The position numbers were made by a program, and so were the translations under genes. This document shows positions 29,811-39,653 of a stretch of DNA of 64,000 nucleotides, piece by piece. The DNA lies in assembly GCF_000721105.1 (NCBI RefSeq), contig NZ_JOEV01000015.1, forward strand, positions 62,001 through 126,000. Direction: 5' to 3'. The DNA is from Streptomyces cellulosae. Lineage in GTDB: Bacteria; Actinomycetota; Actinomycetes; Streptomycetales; Streptomycetaceae. Below the pieces are notes generated by a model that worked only from the letters and a program-made list of their open reading frames with translations, ran no database searches and was not told where the DNA came from. Position 1 is the stretch's first letter; each line of letters opens with the position of its first letter.

Positions 29811-30047
29811 TCAGGCGTCGGGAATGTCCGCCTTGGCCCGAATCAGGGTATCCCGGCTGACGATGACGATGCGCTCGTAGTCGCCACGGGAGGCGTCGGC
29901 GGGGAGTTCACGCTCCAGCGCCTCGGTGGCCTCGGTGCCGATGACGGCGAAATTGCCGTCGCTCAGCTCGAACAGGTCCGGGCAGTTGGCTCCTGAGGCA
30001 CTGCCACGGGCACTCGGAGGCACACCGATGCGGCGCACGATTTTCAA
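29811..30047 (-). CDS. Small conserved hypothetical protein, 78 aa
   Basis: An unrecognised short protein starting KIVRRIGVPPSARGSASGANCPDLFELSDGNFAVIG and containing YERIVIVSRDTLIRAKADI. Similar short proteins are, to my knowledge, encoded next to DUF6082 genes in streptomycetes, as here. It starts at TTG 30047 with AAGGA nine bases upstream. It is soluble, and its function is unknown. Confidence 0.65.
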   Translation of the reverse strand: MKIVRRIGVPPSARGSASGANCPDLFELSDGNFAVIGTEATEALERELPADASRGDYERIVIVSRDTLIRAKADIPDA

Positions 30048-30182
30048 GGGTACTGGTCCTTAGCGATGATGTGGGCAGAGTGGTGGCAGCAGCGTATAGG
30101 GGCCTGTGTGGCATACGGCGCTGCATCTGTAAAGACCACCTGGCCGTGTCGCTTCCGGGACGGTGTTGACCGCGTGCGGCGA

Positions 30183-30737
30183 TCACGAGGTGGGCGGGTT
30201 GCCCACCACCCACCATTCGTCCGTGTCGGCCTCGTCCAGGTCCTTGATGAGGCCGTCGACCATGAGTCCGATCCTGGCCTCGTCCGAGGCGTTCTTCAGC
30301 GTCGCGCGCTGCCCCTTCGAGGCCTCCCAGTACTCCCGCAGAAGAGGGCTCTGGAAGAGCTCGCGCAGGTGGCCGTACAGCTCCTCCTGGTCCAGGATGC
30401 CCGCGCGGTAGAGGTGGTACAGATTGACGTACCAGGCGTTGGCGTAGAAGTACTGGCGCCGTTTCGCGGCGGGGATGCTCTTGTCGTAGGTGTCGATCAC
30501 CTCGGCGAGGGAGGGGTCGTCGATCGCCTTGACCAGCAACTCCCAGTGCATGCGCTGTTGATGCGCCAGTGCCCGGCGCCGGGATGCCCGCTCTTCCAAC
30601 TCCAGGCGCTTCACCTGCAGGCGTGCCTCTTCGAGGCGCCGTTGACGCGAGGCAAGAGTCAACGTGGCGGTGGCGAGCATCAGGCCCGCCGCCGCGACGG
30701 AGCCCAAGCTCTGTACTCCGAAGTTCCGTGCGGCCAT
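30183..30737 (-). CDS. DUF6082 family membrane-anchored protein
   Basis: A 184-aa protein. One N-terminal transmembrane helix (about LGSVAAAGLMLATATLTLA) leads to a charged coiled-coil-like stretch (residues ~30-65), then a helical domain with YANAWYVNLYHLYRAGILDQEELYGHLRELFQSPLLREYW. These features define the actinobacterial DUF6082 group, whose function is unknown. It lies 135 bp upstream of the 78-aa gene in the same direction, so the two may share regulation. Confidence 0.75.
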   Translation of the reverse strand: MAARNFGVQSLGSVAAAGLMLATATLTLASRQRRLEEARLQVKRLELEERASRRRALAHQQRMHWELLVKAIDDPSLAEVIDTYDKSIPAAKRRQYFYANAWYVNLYHLYRAGILDQEELYGHLRELFQSPLLREYWEASKGQRATLKNASDEARIGLMVDGLIKDLDEADTDEWWVVGNPPTS

Positions 30738-31061
30738 GTGAACAACCCCCGAATCAGGCGGCGTCCGCCGGTCGTCGGGGTGCGGGTCGACTGTAGGGGA
30801 CCGGCGAGCGGTGGGCGGCGCTTGCCGTCTCCCAGGGTGCCGAGCGGCTCTGATCGGCGGGGGAGGCGGAGAGGAGGCGCACGGAGGGAAGCGAGGGTCG
30901 CACGAACCGGCGCCTTGCCCAACGTCTGCCCCTGAAACGCTGCTAACAATCGTTCACTTCGCGGTGATTCTCCCGGCTCGTATCCTGGGGCCGCATTCAA
31001 TCCTCGTACGTGCGCCCGAGCCGTGAGCCGGTGCGCGCGTCGGTGTGAGAGAGGTCGCACG
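30738..31061. other. Divergent intergenic region before the CobW gene
   Basis: 324 bp without a gene. An imperfect inverted repeat, TGAAACG (30933-30939) and CGTTCA (30951-30956), lies in the rightward promoter zone. It is not a clear Zur box, so I leave its regulator unassigned. Confidence 0.4.
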
Positions 31062-32315
31062 TTGAGCCAGCCGAGCCCGCATCCGAGCGCAGGCGAGCAT
31101 TCCGGAACCGGCATCCCGCCCGGCACGGGCACCTTCGCCGGCCCCACCGGCGGCGCCGGCACAGACACCGCCCCGACCCCGACCGCGGCTGCGGAGTCGT
31201 ACGGCGGCCTGGACCTGGGCCTGAGCCCGGGGACGAGCATCGGCCCGAGCCCCCGCCCGCGTCAGATTCCCGTCATCGTGCTCGCCGGATTCCTGGGTTC
31301 CGGCAAGACCACTCTCCTCAACCATCTGCTCCACCACGGCGGCGGCAGCCGCATCGGCGCCATCGTCAACGACTTCGGGGCCATCGAGATCGACGCGATG
31401 GCCGTCGCGGGCGCGCTCGGGGACTCCACCGTGTCCCTCGGCAACGGGTGTCTGTGCTGTGCCGTCGACGCCAGTGAGCTGGATGTCTATCTCGAACGGC
31501 TCGCGCATCCCGCCGCCGGTATCGACGTCATCGTCATCGAGGCAAGCGGGATCGCCGAGCCCCGGGAACTCGTGCGTATGGTGCTCGCCAGCGAGCATCC
31601 CGGAATCGTGTACGGCGGGCTCGTCGAGGTCGTCGACGCCGCCGAGTTCGACGACACCCGGGCGAAGCATCCCGAGATCGACCGGCACCTCGCTCTCGCC
31701 GACCTGGTCGTCGTCAACAAGCTGGACAGGGCGCCGGATGCCGGCCGCGTCCTCGACCTCGTCCGCTCGCTGACCGACCGCGCCGCCGTCGTGCCGGCCC
31801 GCTACGGCCGTATCGATCCCGAGTTCCTGTTCGACTGCCGGCCGAGCGAGGAGCGCGTCGGGCAGCTCTCCTTCGACGATCTTCATGATCACTCGGACGG
31901 GGACGAGCACGCAGGCCATCTGCACTCCGCCTACGACAGCCTGTCCTTCAGCTCCGAAGTGCCCCTCGACCCGCGCCGGTTGATGCAGTTCCTCGACAGC
32001 AGGCCCGAGGGGCTGTACCGAATCAAGGGGTACGTCGACTTCGGGCCGTACGACGTCCGCAACCGCTACGCCGTGCACGCCGTCGGGCGGTTCCTCCGGT
32101 TCTATCCGGAGCGGTGGGCTGCTGCCGACGCCCGTCTCACACAGCTCGTGCTCATCGGTTCCGGCATCGACGCCGCCGCCCTCGGCAAGGAGTTGGAGGT
32201 GTGCAAGAGCGACGCCCCACACGCCGACGAGCACGGCATGTGGGGCGTTCTGCGCTACGTGCGGGACCCGGAGGACGAGCATCCCCAGGAGGGCCCGGAA
32301 CTCGGCCTGGCTTAA
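31062..32315 (+). CDS. CobW/COG0523-family G3E GTPase (metallochaperone)
   Basis: A 417-aa protein. A Gly/Pro/Thr-rich head (~1-65) precedes the GTPase with Walker [16 protein letters not shown], the G3E motif in IEASGIAEP, and NKLD. The family's metal-binding CLCC is in [12 protein letters not shown] His/Asp-rich insertion ([17 protein letters not shown]) follows, then the CobW C-terminal domain. Such proteins insert or buffer zinc, cobalt or other metals. The CLCC plus His-rich loop favours zinc. TTG 31062 with GAGAGG upstream is chosen over an unsupported GTG at 31023. Its TAA stop overlaps the parC stop on the other strand. Confidence 0.85.
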   Translation: MSQPSPHPSAGEHSGTGIPPGTGTFAGPTGGAGTDTAPTPTAAAESYGGLDLGLSPGTSIGPSPRPRQIPVIVLAGFLGSGKTTLLNHLLHHGGGSRIGAIVNDFGAIEIDAMAVAGALGDSTVSLGNGCLCCAVDASELDVYLERLAHPAAGIDVIVIEASGIAEPRELVRMVLASEHPGIVYGGLVEVVDAAEFDDTRAKHPEIDRHLALADLVVVNKLDRAPDAGRVLDLVRSLTDRAAVVPARYGRIDPEFLFDCRPSEERVGQLSFDDLHDHSDGDEHAGHLHSAYDSLSFSSEVPLDPRRLMQFLDSRPEGLYRIKGYVDFGPYDVRNRYAVHAVGRFLRFYPERWAAADARLTQLVLIGSGIDAAALGKELEVCKSDAPHADEHGMWGVLRYVRDPEDEHPQEGPELGLA

Positions 32316-34768
32316 ACCGGCCCCGCCACCACCGCCACCGTCTTCCCCAGCGACACGCCCGAGCCGTCGCGGCGCGGGTCCATCTCGGGGAGGTCGGCCG
32401 GGGTGCCGTTCTTCTGGGCTGCCTTGGCCGGGGTGGCGCCCGCCCAGGCCAGGGACAGGCAGTCCTCGCCCTTGAGGAAGCGCTGGCAGCGGACACCGCC
32501 GGTGGCGCGGCCCTTGCGCGGGTACTGGTCGAACGGGGTCAGCTTGGCCGTCGTCTGCACGGAGTCGTCCAGCGTGCCGCGCGAGCCGGCGACCGTGAAC
32601 ACCACCGCGTCCACCGCCGGGTCCACGGCCGTGAAGGAGATCACCTCCGCGCCCTCCGCCAGCTTGACGCCCGCCACGCCGCCCGCAGGACGGCCCTGGG
32701 GGCGGACCTGTGAGGCCTGGAAGCGCAACAGTTGCGCGTCGTCGGTGATGAAGACCAGGTCCTCCTCGCCGGTGCGCAGCTCGATCGCCCCGACGATCCG
32801 GTCGCCCTCCTTGAGGGTGATGACCTCCAGCTCGTCCTTGTTGGCCGGGTAGTCCGGGACCACGCGCTTGACGACGCCCTGTGCGGTGCCGATCGCGAGG
32901 CCCGGGGACGACTCGTCGAGGGTGGTCAGACAGATGACCGTCTCATCCCCCTCCAGGGAGACGAACTCCGCGATCGGAGCACCGCCGGAGAGGTTCGGCG
33001 CGGTCGCCGTGTCCGGGAGCTGGGGCAGGTCGACCACGTTCACCCGCAGCAGGCGCCCGCCCGACGTCACCACGCCGATCTCGCCACGCGCGGTGGCCGG
33101 CACCGCCGAGACGATCACGTCGTGCTTGGTGCGCCTGGCGTCGGCGTCCTCCGGGAACGGCTCGCCGTTCGCCGTACGGGCCAGCAGACCCGTCGAGGAG
33201 AGCAGCACCCGGCACGGGTCGTCGGCCACCTGGAGCGGCACGGCGGCGGCCGGGGCGCCGGCCGACTCCAGCAGGACCGTACGCCGCTCGGTGCCGAACT
33301 TCTTCGCCACCGCGGCCAGTTCGGCGGAGACCAGCTTGCGCAGCTCGGCGTCCGACTCCAGGATCCGGGTCAGCTCCGCGATCTCTTCGTTGAGCCGCTC
33401 CTTCTCCGCCTCCAACTCGATACGGTCGAACTTGGTGAGGCGGCGCAGGGGCGTGTCGAGGATGTACTGGGTCTGGATCTCCGACAGCGAGAAGGTCTCC
33501 ATCAGGCGCTGCTTCGCCTCGGCGGAGTTCTCGCTGGAGCGGATGAGCCGGATCACCTCGTCGATGTCGATCAGCGCGGTGAGCAGGCCCTCCACCAGGT
33601 GCAGCCGGTCGCGCCGCTTGGTGCGGCGGAACTCGCTGCGGCGGCGCACGACCTCAAAACGGTGGTCGAGGTAGACCTCAAGGAGCTCCTTGAGGCCCAG
33701 GGTGAGGGGCTGGCCGTCCACCAGCGCCACGTTGTTGACGCCGAAGGACTCCTCCATGGGGGTCAGCTTGTAGAGCTGCTCCAGGACGGCCTCCGGTACG
33801 AAGCCGTTCTTGATCTCGATGACCAGACGCAGGCCGTGCGCGCGGTCGGTGAGGTCCTTGACGTCGGCGATGCCCTGCAGCTTCTTCGAGCCGACCAGGT
33901 CCTTGATCTTGGCGATCACCTTCTCCGGGCCGACCGAGAAGGGCAGCTCGGTGACGACGAGGCCCTTGCGGCGCGCCGTCACGTTGTCCACCGCGACCGT
34001 CGCGCGGATCTTGAAGGTGCCGCGGCCCGTCTCGTACGCGTCGCGGATGCCGGTCAGGCCGACGATCCGTCCGCCGGTGGGCAGGTCGGGGCCGGGGACG
34101 TGCCGCATCAGGGCGTCCAGGTCCGCGTTCGGGTAGCGGATCAGGTGGCGGGCGGCTGCGATGACCTCGGAGAGGTTGTGCGGGGGCATGTTCGTGGCCA
34201 TGCCGACCGCGATGCCCGACGCGCCGTTCACGAGCAGGTTCGGGAAGGCGGCGGGCAGGGCCGCCGGCTCCTGTTCCTGGCCGTCGTAGTTGGGGGCGAA
34301 GTCGACGGTGTCCTCGTCGATGGACTCCGTCATCAGGCCCGCGGCCTCGGCCATCCGGCACTCGGTGTACCGCATGGCGGCCGGCGGGTCGTCGTTCCCG
34401 AGGGATCCGAAGTTGCCGTGGCCGTCGACCAGAGGGACGCGCATCGAGAAGGGCTGGGCCATGCGCACCAGGGCGTCGTAGATCGACGCGTCGCCGTGCG
34501 GGTGCAGCTTGCCCATGACCTCGCCGACGACGCGGGCGCACTTCACGTAGCCGCGGTCGGGGCGCAGGCCCATCTCGTTCATTTGGTACACGATGCGCCG
34601 GTGTACCGGCTTCAAGCCGTCCCGGGCGTCCGGGAGGGCACGGGAGTAGATGACCGAGTACGCGTACTCGAGGTACGAGCCCTTCATCTCGTCCACGACG
34701 TCGATGTCGAGGATCCGCTCCTCGTACGAGTCGTCGGGCGGCGGGGTCTTCGTGCTGCGGCGGGCCAT
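32312..34768 (-). CDS. parC: DNA topoisomerase IV subunit A (ParC; GyrA-like)
   Basis: An 818-aa subunit. The N-terminal breakage-reunion domain has [20 protein letters not shown] (the quinolone-resistance region) and the catalytic Tyr in [12 protein letters not shown] coiled-coil arm and a C-terminal beta-pinwheel follow, lacking a clear full GyrA-box, as expected for ParC. Together with ParE (15796-17919) it makes topoisomerase IV. ATG 34768 has AGGAGGAG upstream. Its stop codon shares the palindrome TTAA (32312-32315) with the convergent CobW stop. Confidence 0.93.
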   Translation of the reverse strand: MARRSTKTPPPDDSYEERILDIDVVDEMKGSYLEYAYSVIYSRALPDARDGLKPVHRRIVYQMNEMGLRPDRGYVKCARVVGEVMGKLHPHGDASIYDALVRMAQPFSMRVPLVDGHGNFGSLGNDDPPAAMRYTECRMAEAAGLMTESIDEDTVDFAPNYDGQEQEPAALPAAFPNLLVNGASGIAVGMATNMPPHNLSEVIAAARHLIRYPNADLDALMRHVPGPDLPTGGRIVGLTGIRDAYETGRGTFKIRATVAVDNVTARRKGLVVTELPFSVGPEKVIAKIKDLVGSKKLQGIADVKDLTDRAHGLRLVIEIKNGFVPEAVLEQLYKLTPMEESFGVNNVALVDGQPLTLGLKELLEVYLDHRFEVVRRRSEFRRTKRRDRLHLVEGLLTALIDIDEVIRLIRSSENSAEAKQRLMETFSLSEIQTQYILDTPLRRLTKFDRIELEAEKERLNEEIAELTRILESDAELRKLVSAELAAVAKKFGTERRTVLLESAGAPAAAVPLQVADDPCRVLLSSTGLLARTANGEPFPEDADARRTKHDVIVSAVPATARGEIGVVTSGGRLLRVNVVDLPQLPDTATAPNLSGGAPIAEFVSLEGDETVICLTTLDESSPGLAIGTAQGVVKRVVPDYPANKDELEVITLKEGDRIVGAIELRTGEEDLVFITDDAQLLRFQASQVRPQGRPAGGVAGVKLAEGAEVISFTAVDPAVDAVVFTVAGSRGTLDDSVQTTAKLTPFDQYPRKGRATGGVRCQRFLKGEDCLSLAWAGATPAKAAQKNGTPADLPEMDPRRDGSGVSLGKTVAVVAGPV

Positions 34769-35011
34769 CGCTGCCGGCTCCTCCTGTTTGCTGGTCGCTC
34801 GCCTGCGGGGTGCTCATGTCGGTGTCGACAGGGCGACCGTGCTCAGCCCTGCGGGCCTTCGCGCGATCGCCCTCTCGGCACCGACGCGCCCCTCCGGCTC
34901 ACTCTTGCTTGCTGAAGCGTGAACGGGTTCTGACGCGGACCATTGTGGACCGCGACACTGACAACGACGGACCGGACCCGACATAAGGCGCTTGGCCCGG
35001 CGCCGGCACGG

Positions 35012-35049
35012 TGCCGCCCGCGCCGCTGTGTGCCGCCCGCGCCGCTGTG
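35012..35049. repeat. 19-bp tandem direct repeat, two exact copies
   Basis: TGCCGCCCGCGCCGCTGTG occurs at 35012-35030 and 35031-35049. A third, partial copy (TGCCGCC) follows. Confidence 0.8.
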
Positions 35050-35263
35050 TGCCGCCCCGGCGGCACAACTGCCCGCAGGCTACGGCACCGCGCCGACCAC
35101 CTGCCTCGGCCTCCGCTCCGGCGCCGTCCTGCCGCTGGGCCGGCATCGGCCGGCTGCCGGCTTCGGTGACCCTTCCGAAACCCGCCCGCCGCCTTGCGTC
35201 GGCTGCTCCTGCGGCCCCACCTGCCGTCTGCGTCGGCCGCTCCGCCGGCCTCGGCCCGCCGCC

Positions 35264-35315
35264 GGCCCCGCCCCTCCGCCGGCCCCGCCCCTCCGCCGGA
35301 CTCCGCCCCTCCGCC
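35264..35315. repeat. 17-bp tandem direct repeat, three copies
   Basis: GGCCCCGCCCCTCCGCC is repeated exactly at 35264-35280 and 35281-35297. A variant copy (GGACTCCGCCCCTCCGCC) lies at 35298-35315. Confidence 0.75.
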
Positions 35316-35539
35316 CGCCTCGGTCTCCCCTCCGACGTCAACCCGCCGTCCGCCCCGCCCTGTCCTCCCGCACCCTTCCCCAGCCCACCCCGGCACCCCC
35401 GGGCCCTCGCCCGCTCCGATCTCGCTCAGGGCGTACCTCGTCCGGGAACTTCGCCGAGGGTCCGCACGCTGCATACAGTGGCAGGACCGGCAGGAAGACC
35501 GCGGTTTCCAGGACCGCGACCCCGATCGAAGGGACGTAC

Positions 35540-36946
35540 ATGCCCATGGGTCACACGGCCACAGCCCAGGCAGGCTCCGGGGGCCTGACAGCGAGCGAGC
35601 ACCGCCTGGCCAACGGCCTGCGCGTGGTGCTCTCCGAGGACCACCTGACCCCGGTCGCGGCGGTGTGCCTCTGGTACGACGTCGGTTCGCGCCACGAGGT
35701 CAAGGGGCGTACCGGTCTGGCTCACCTTTTCGAGCACTTGATGTTCCAGGGCTCGGGGCAGGTCAAGGGCAACGGCCACTTCGAGCTGATCCAGGGTGCG
35801 GGCGGCTCGCTCAACGGCACCACCAGCTTCGAGCGCACCAACTACTTCGAGACCATGCCGACCCACCAGCTGGAGCTCGCCCTCTGGCTGGAGGCCGACC
35901 GCATGGGCTCCCTGCTGGCCGCCCTGGACGACGAGTCGATGGAGAACCAGCGCGACGTCGTCAAGAACGAGCGCCGCCAGCGCTACGACAACGTCCCCTA
36001 TGGCACGGCGTTCGAGAAGCTGACCGCGCTCGCCTACCCGGAGGGCCACCCCTACCACCACACCCCGATCGGCTCGATGGCCGACCTGGACGCGGCCACC
36101 CTGGAGGACGCGCGGGCGTTCTTCCGTACGTACTACGCGCCCAACAACGCCGTCCTGTCGGTGGTCGGCGACATCGACCCGGAGCGGACGCTCGCGTGGA
36201 TCGAGAAGTACTTCGGGTCCATCCCGGCGCACGACGGCAAGCCCGCCCCGCGGGACGGCTCGCTGCCCGACGTCATCGGCGAGCAGCTGCGCGAGGTCGT
36301 CGAGGAAGAGGTCCCGGCGCGCGCCCTGATGGCCGCCTACCGGCTGCCCGAGGACGGCACGCGCGCGTGCGACGCGGCCGACCTGGCGCTCACCGTCCTC
36401 GGCGGCGGCGAGTCCTCCCGCCTCTACAACCGGCTCGTGCGGCGTGACCGTACGGCCGTCGCGGCGGGCTTCGGCCTGCTGCGGCTGGCCGGGGCACCCT
36501 CACTGGGCTGGCTGGACGTGAAGACCTCCGGGGACGTCGAGGTGCCGGTCATCGAGGCCGCCATCGACGAGGAGCTCGCCCGGTTCGCCGAGGAAGGCCC
36601 CACGGCCGAGGAAATGGAGCGCGCCCAGGCCCAGTTGGAGCGCGAGTGGCTGGACCGGCTCGGCACGGTCGCGGGCCGCGCCGACGAACTGTGCCGGTAC
36701 GCCGTCCTGTTCGGCGACCCGCAGCTCGCCCTCACCGCCGTGCGGCGCGTCCTCGAGGTGACCGCCGAGGAGGTCCAGGAGGTCGCCAAGGCCCGCCTGC
36801 GCCCCGACAACCGCGCGGTGCTCGTCTACGAGCCCACCGCCCCGGCCGAGATCGCCCAGAGCGCCGAGGACGCCGAGGGAGCCGACGACCCGGAGTCCGC
36901 GGCCACCGTGGAAGCCACCGACGAGAACGAGGAGGCGGCCAAGTGA
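35540..36946 (+). CDS. M16 family zinc metallopeptidase, catalytic subunit
   Basis: A 468-aa peptidase. The inverted zinc motif H-x-x-E-H is present in GLAHLFEHLMFQGS (residues ~60-75), with the third ligand Glu in ENQRDVVKNERRQRYDN. The C-terminal half is the matching M16C fold. No signal peptide is visible, so it probably acts in the cytoplasm on peptides or unfolded proteins. ATG 35540 has GAAGGGA upstream. The following gene starts with a 4-bp overlap (GTGA) and encodes the non-catalytic partner, so the two should form a heterodimer like mitochondrial processing peptidase. Confidence 0.9.
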   Translation: MPMGHTATAQAGSGGLTASEHRLANGLRVVLSEDHLTPVAAVCLWYDVGSRHEVKGRTGLAHLFEHLMFQGSGQVKGNGHFELIQGAGGSLNGTTSFERTNYFETMPTHQLELALWLEADRMGSLLAALDDESMENQRDVVKNERRQRYDNVPYGTAFEKLTALAYPEGHPYHHTPIGSMADLDAATLEDARAFFRTYYAPNNAVLSVVGDIDPERTLAWIEKYFGSIPAHDGKPAPRDGSLPDVIGEQLREVVEEEVPARALMAAYRLPEDGTRACDAADLALTVLGGGESSRLYNRLVRRDRTAVAAGFGLLRLAGAPSLGWLDVKTSGDVEVPVIEAAIDEELARFAEEGPTAEEMERAQAQLEREWLDRLGTVAGRADELCRYAVLFGDPQLALTAVRRVLEVTAEEVQEVAKARLRPDNRAVLVYEPTAPAEIAQSAEDAEGADDPESAATVEATDENEEAAK

Positions 36947-38331
36947 CCGAGCTCGCCGCGATGGAATTCCACCCCCAGCCGCAGGCGGGCGAGCCCAAGG
37001 TCTGGGCCTTCCCCGCCCCCGAGCGCGGGACGCTCGACAACGGGCTCACGGTCCTGCGCTGCCACCGCCCCGGCCAGCAGGTCGTCGCCGTCGAGGTGCT
37101 CCTCGACGCGCCCCTGGAGGCCGAGCCGGCCGGCCTGGACGGCGTCGCCACGATCATGGCGCGGGCCTTCTCCGAGGGCACCGACAAACACTCCGCCGAG
37201 GAGTTCGCCGCCGAGCTGGAGCGCTGCGGCGCCACCCTCGACGCGCACGCCGACCACCCCGGCGTACGCCTCTCCCTCGAAGTCCCCGCCTCCCGCCTGG
37301 CCAAGGCCCTGGGACTGCTCGCCGACGCTCTCAGGGCACCCGCGTTCGCGGACAGCGAGGTCGAACGGCTCGTCCGCAACCGCCTCGACGAGATCCCGCA
37401 CGAGCTGGCCAACCCCTCCCGGCGGGCCGCCAAGGAGCTCTCCAAGGAGCTGTTCCCGGCTACCTCGCGCATGTCGCGTCCGCGCCAGGGCACCGAGGAG
37501 ACGGTCGCGAGCATCGACTCCGCGGCCGTACGTGCCTTCTACGAGAAGAACGTCCGTCCGGCCACCGCCACCGCCGTGGTGGTGGGCGACCTCACCGGCG
37601 TCGACCTGGACGCGCTCCTCGGCGACACGCTCGGCGCCTGGACCGGTTCCTCGGCCCAGCCCCGCCCGGTGCCCCCGGTGACCGCCGACGACACCGGACG
37701 GGTCGTCATCGTGGACCGCCCCGGCGCCGTCCAGACGCAGCTGCTGATCGGCCGCATCGGTCCCGACCGGCACGCGCGTGTGTGGCCCGCGCAGGTCCTC
37801 GGCACGTACTGCCTGGGCGGCACCCTCACCTCCCGTCTGGACCGCGTCCTGCGCGAGGAGAAGGGCTACACCTACGGCGTACGGGCGTTCGGGCAGGTCC
37901 TGCGTTCGGCCGCCGACGGCTCGGGCGCCGCGATGCTCGCCATCAGCGGCTCCGTCGACACCCCGAACACCGGTCCCGCCCTGCAGGACCTGTGGACGGT
38001 GCTGCGCACGCTCGCCGCGGAGGGGCTGACCGACGCCGAGCGCGATGTCGCCGTCCAGAACCTCGTGGGTGTGGCGCCGCTGAAGTACGAGACCGCGGCG
38101 GCCGTCGCGGGCACGCTGGCGGACCAGGTCGAGCAGCACCTGCCCGACGACTTCCAGGCGACGCTGTACCGGCAGCTCGCGTCGACGGGCACCGTGGAGG
38201 CCACCGCGGCGGTCGTCAGCGCCTTCCCGGTGGACCGTCTGGTGACCGTCCTCGTCGGTGACGCGGCGCAGATCAAGGAGCCCGTCGAGGCTCTGGGCAT
38301 CGGCCAAGTCACGGTCGTGCCGGCCGAGTAG
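36943..38331 (+). CDS. M16 family peptidase-like protein, non-catalytic subunit
   Basis: A 462-aa M16 homologue without the H-x-x-E-H motif (the region reads DGVATIMARAFSEGT), so it cannot bind the catalytic zinc. It keeps the C-terminal Arg/Tyr substrate-binding pair in RLDRVLREEKGYTYGVRAF. This is the division of labour known for paired M16 proteases. GTG 36943 overlaps the catalytic subunit's stop, giving coupled, equimolar synthesis. A perfect 14-bp terminator follows. Confidence 0.88.
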   Translation: MTELAAMEFHPQPQAGEPKVWAFPAPERGTLDNGLTVLRCHRPGQQVVAVEVLLDAPLEAEPAGLDGVATIMARAFSEGTDKHSAEEFAAELERCGATLDAHADHPGVRLSLEVPASRLAKALGLLADALRAPAFADSEVERLVRNRLDEIPHELANPSRRAAKELSKELFPATSRMSRPRQGTEETVASIDSAAVRAFYEKNVRPATATAVVVGDLTGVDLDALLGDTLGAWTGSSAQPRPVPPVTADDTGRVVIVDRPGAVQTQLLIGRIGPDRHARVWPAQVLGTYCLGGTLTSRLDRVLREEKGYTYGVRAFGQVLRSAADGSGAAMLAISGSVDTPNTGPALQDLWTVLRTLAAEGLTDAERDVAVQNLVGVAPLKYETAAAVAGTLADQVEQHLPDDFQATLYRQLASTGTVEATAAVVSAFPVDRLVTVLVGDAAQIKEPVEALGIGQVTVVPAE

Positions 38332-38345
38332 CGGCACGCGCGCGT

Positions 38346-38381
38346 GGGAGCCCTGGTGATCTGTGGGTCACCAGGGCTCCC
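38346..38381 (+). terminator. Terminator after the M16 pair
   Basis: GGGAGCCCTGGTGA (38346-38359) and TCACCAGGGCTCCC (38368-38381) form a perfect 14-bp stem with an 8-nt loop. Confidence 0.9.
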
Positions 38382-38527
38382 TGATGTCCGAATTGAGGGA
38401 GAGGTTGCCTGTCTGCCCTGTGGTGTGCGCTACAAAAGCCGTGATCCGTTTGGGTATTGAAACCTGTCCCGTTTAGCGTCATCCGGGCTGTCCGTCAGGC
38501 ACCGCGCCGCACCAGCGGCACCGGACA

Positions 38528-38688
38528 GTCATCGCCGAGTCCCCACATGGCGCGAGCCAGGGGAGCCGGGGACCCACACCAGAAGTCCCTGGGGTGAATC
38601 GGACGCCCGCGCACTGCGAGGGGGTCCGTAGGAGACCTTCCTGCTCCGAACCCGTCAGCTAACCCGGTAGGCGAGAAGGAAGGAAAGG
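38528..38688 (+). ncRNA. c-di-AMP riboswitch (ydaO/yuaA leader)
   Basis: The leader of the LytM-type gene has the class's conserved blocks in order. These are CCGGGGACCCA (about 38566-38576), GGGTGAATC (38592-38600), GCGAGGGGG (38616-38624), CTTCCTGCTCCGAACCCG (38637-38654), GTCAGCTAACC (38654-38664), then GGTAGGCGAGAAGGAAGG. In Streptomyces this riboswitch sits before cell-wall hydrolase genes and lowers expression when c-di-AMP is high. The ribosome site of the gene lies just after the 3' end. Boundaries are approximate. Confidence 0.88.
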
Positions 38689-38700
38689 ATCAGCCACCAC

Positions 38701-39465
38701 ATGGCGTTCACCTGCGCCACCGGGAAGCACCGTCGTCCCAGCCGGATGAAGCGCGGCACCGCCCGCGCGGCCGGCGTCGCGGCCCTCACCACCACCGGCG
38801 TCTTCGGCGCTCTGGCCGCCCCGGCCCTCGCCGCCGAGCCCGCGGTCGAGCAGACCGGTCTCACCCCCGTGATCACCATCGGCGACTCGATCGCCGACGA
38901 GATCGACGCCCAGGCCGCCGCCCAGAAGCAGGCCGCCGACGAGGCCGAGGCGATGAAGAAGGCCGAGGAGGCCGCCCACAAGAAGGCGGTCGCCGAGGTG
39001 AAGAAGGCCCGCGAGATCAAGGCGCGCGCCGCCCGCGCGGAGGAGCGCAGGCTCCTCAACGCCTACGTCGCCCCGATCTCCGGCTCGTACGTCTCGACCG
39101 GGTACCAGTCCAGCAGTTCCCTGTGGTCCTCCGGCAGCCACACCGGCATCGACTTCCACGCCTCGACCGGCACCTCCGTCCACGCGGTCGGCTCCGGCAC
39201 CGTGGTCGAGGCCGGCTGGGGCGGGGCGTACGGCAACCAGATCGTGATCAAGATGAACGACGGCACGTACACCCAGTACGGCCACCTGTCGTCCATCGGC
39301 GTCGCGGTGGGCCAGACCGTCACCCCGGGCCGGCAGATAGGCCTCTCCGGGGCGACCGGCAACGTCACCGGCCCGCACCTGCACTTCGAGGCCCGCACCA
39401 GTCCGGAGTACGGCTCGGACATCGACCCGGTCTCCTACCTCCGCTCGCACGGCGTGAACGTCTGA
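38701..39465 (+). CDS. Secreted M23 (LytM-type) peptidoglycan endopeptidase
   Basis: A 254-aa wall hydrolase. A signal peptide (basic head, then AAGVAALTTTGVFGALAAPALAA, cleavage after ~45) is followed by an Ala/Lys/Glu-rich coiled coil (~65-120). The LytM domain has the zinc ligands in GSHTGIDFHA (H-x3-D) and HLHFEAR (H-x-H), plus GHLSSIGV. It cuts peptide cross-links in the wall and is controlled by the upstream c-di-AMP riboswitch. ATG 38701 follows AAGGAAAGGA at a slightly long distance. Confidence 0.92.
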   Translation: MAFTCATGKHRRPSRMKRGTARAAGVAALTTTGVFGALAAPALAAEPAVEQTGLTPVITIGDSIADEIDAQAAAQKQAADEAEAMKKAEEAAHKKAVAEVKKAREIKARAARAEERRLLNAYVAPISGSYVSTGYQSSSSLWSSGSHTGIDFHASTGTSVHAVGSGTVVEAGWGGAYGNQIVIKMNDGTYTQYGHLSSIGVAVGQTVTPGRQIGLSGATGNVTGPHLHFEARTSPEYGSDIDPVSYLRSHGVNV

Positions 39466-39489
39466 CGACCGACGGCGAGACAAGCTGCG

Positions 39490-39512
39490 GCCCCGGCTCC
39501 CCGAGCCGGGGC
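39490..39512 (+). terminator. Terminator after the LytM gene
   Basis: GCCCCGGCTC (39490-39499) and GAGCCGGGGC (39503-39512) form a perfect 10-bp stem with a 3-nt loop, followed by TTTC. Confidence 0.88.
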
Positions 39513-39653
39513 TTTCGGCGTTTCAGAAGCCCGCCTGTCCAAAAAATATCCCTGGATTCCGGCCCGCCATCGGAAATTCCGGCTCATTGCAATAGAGTCA
39601 CTGAACACACGTCAATCGTCGACGTTTCACGGGGATTAAGGCGGAGGTCGGTC

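Larger units (their letters stand above)
34769..35539. other. 771-bp gene-free region with direct repeats
   Basis: No gene is supported. The left end holds the parC promoter. The centre is C-rich on this strand and carries two sets of short tandem repeats (35012-35049 and 35264-35315). Long frames here translate into Pro/Arg/Ala-rich sequence and are rejected. The M16 protease promoter must lie near the right end. Confidence 0.5.

Noticed and set aside
30933..30956. Zur box upstream of the CobW-family gene
   Set aside because: The inverted repeat TGAAACG/CGTTCA does not match the zinc-repressor consensus well. Only the repeat itself is reported.
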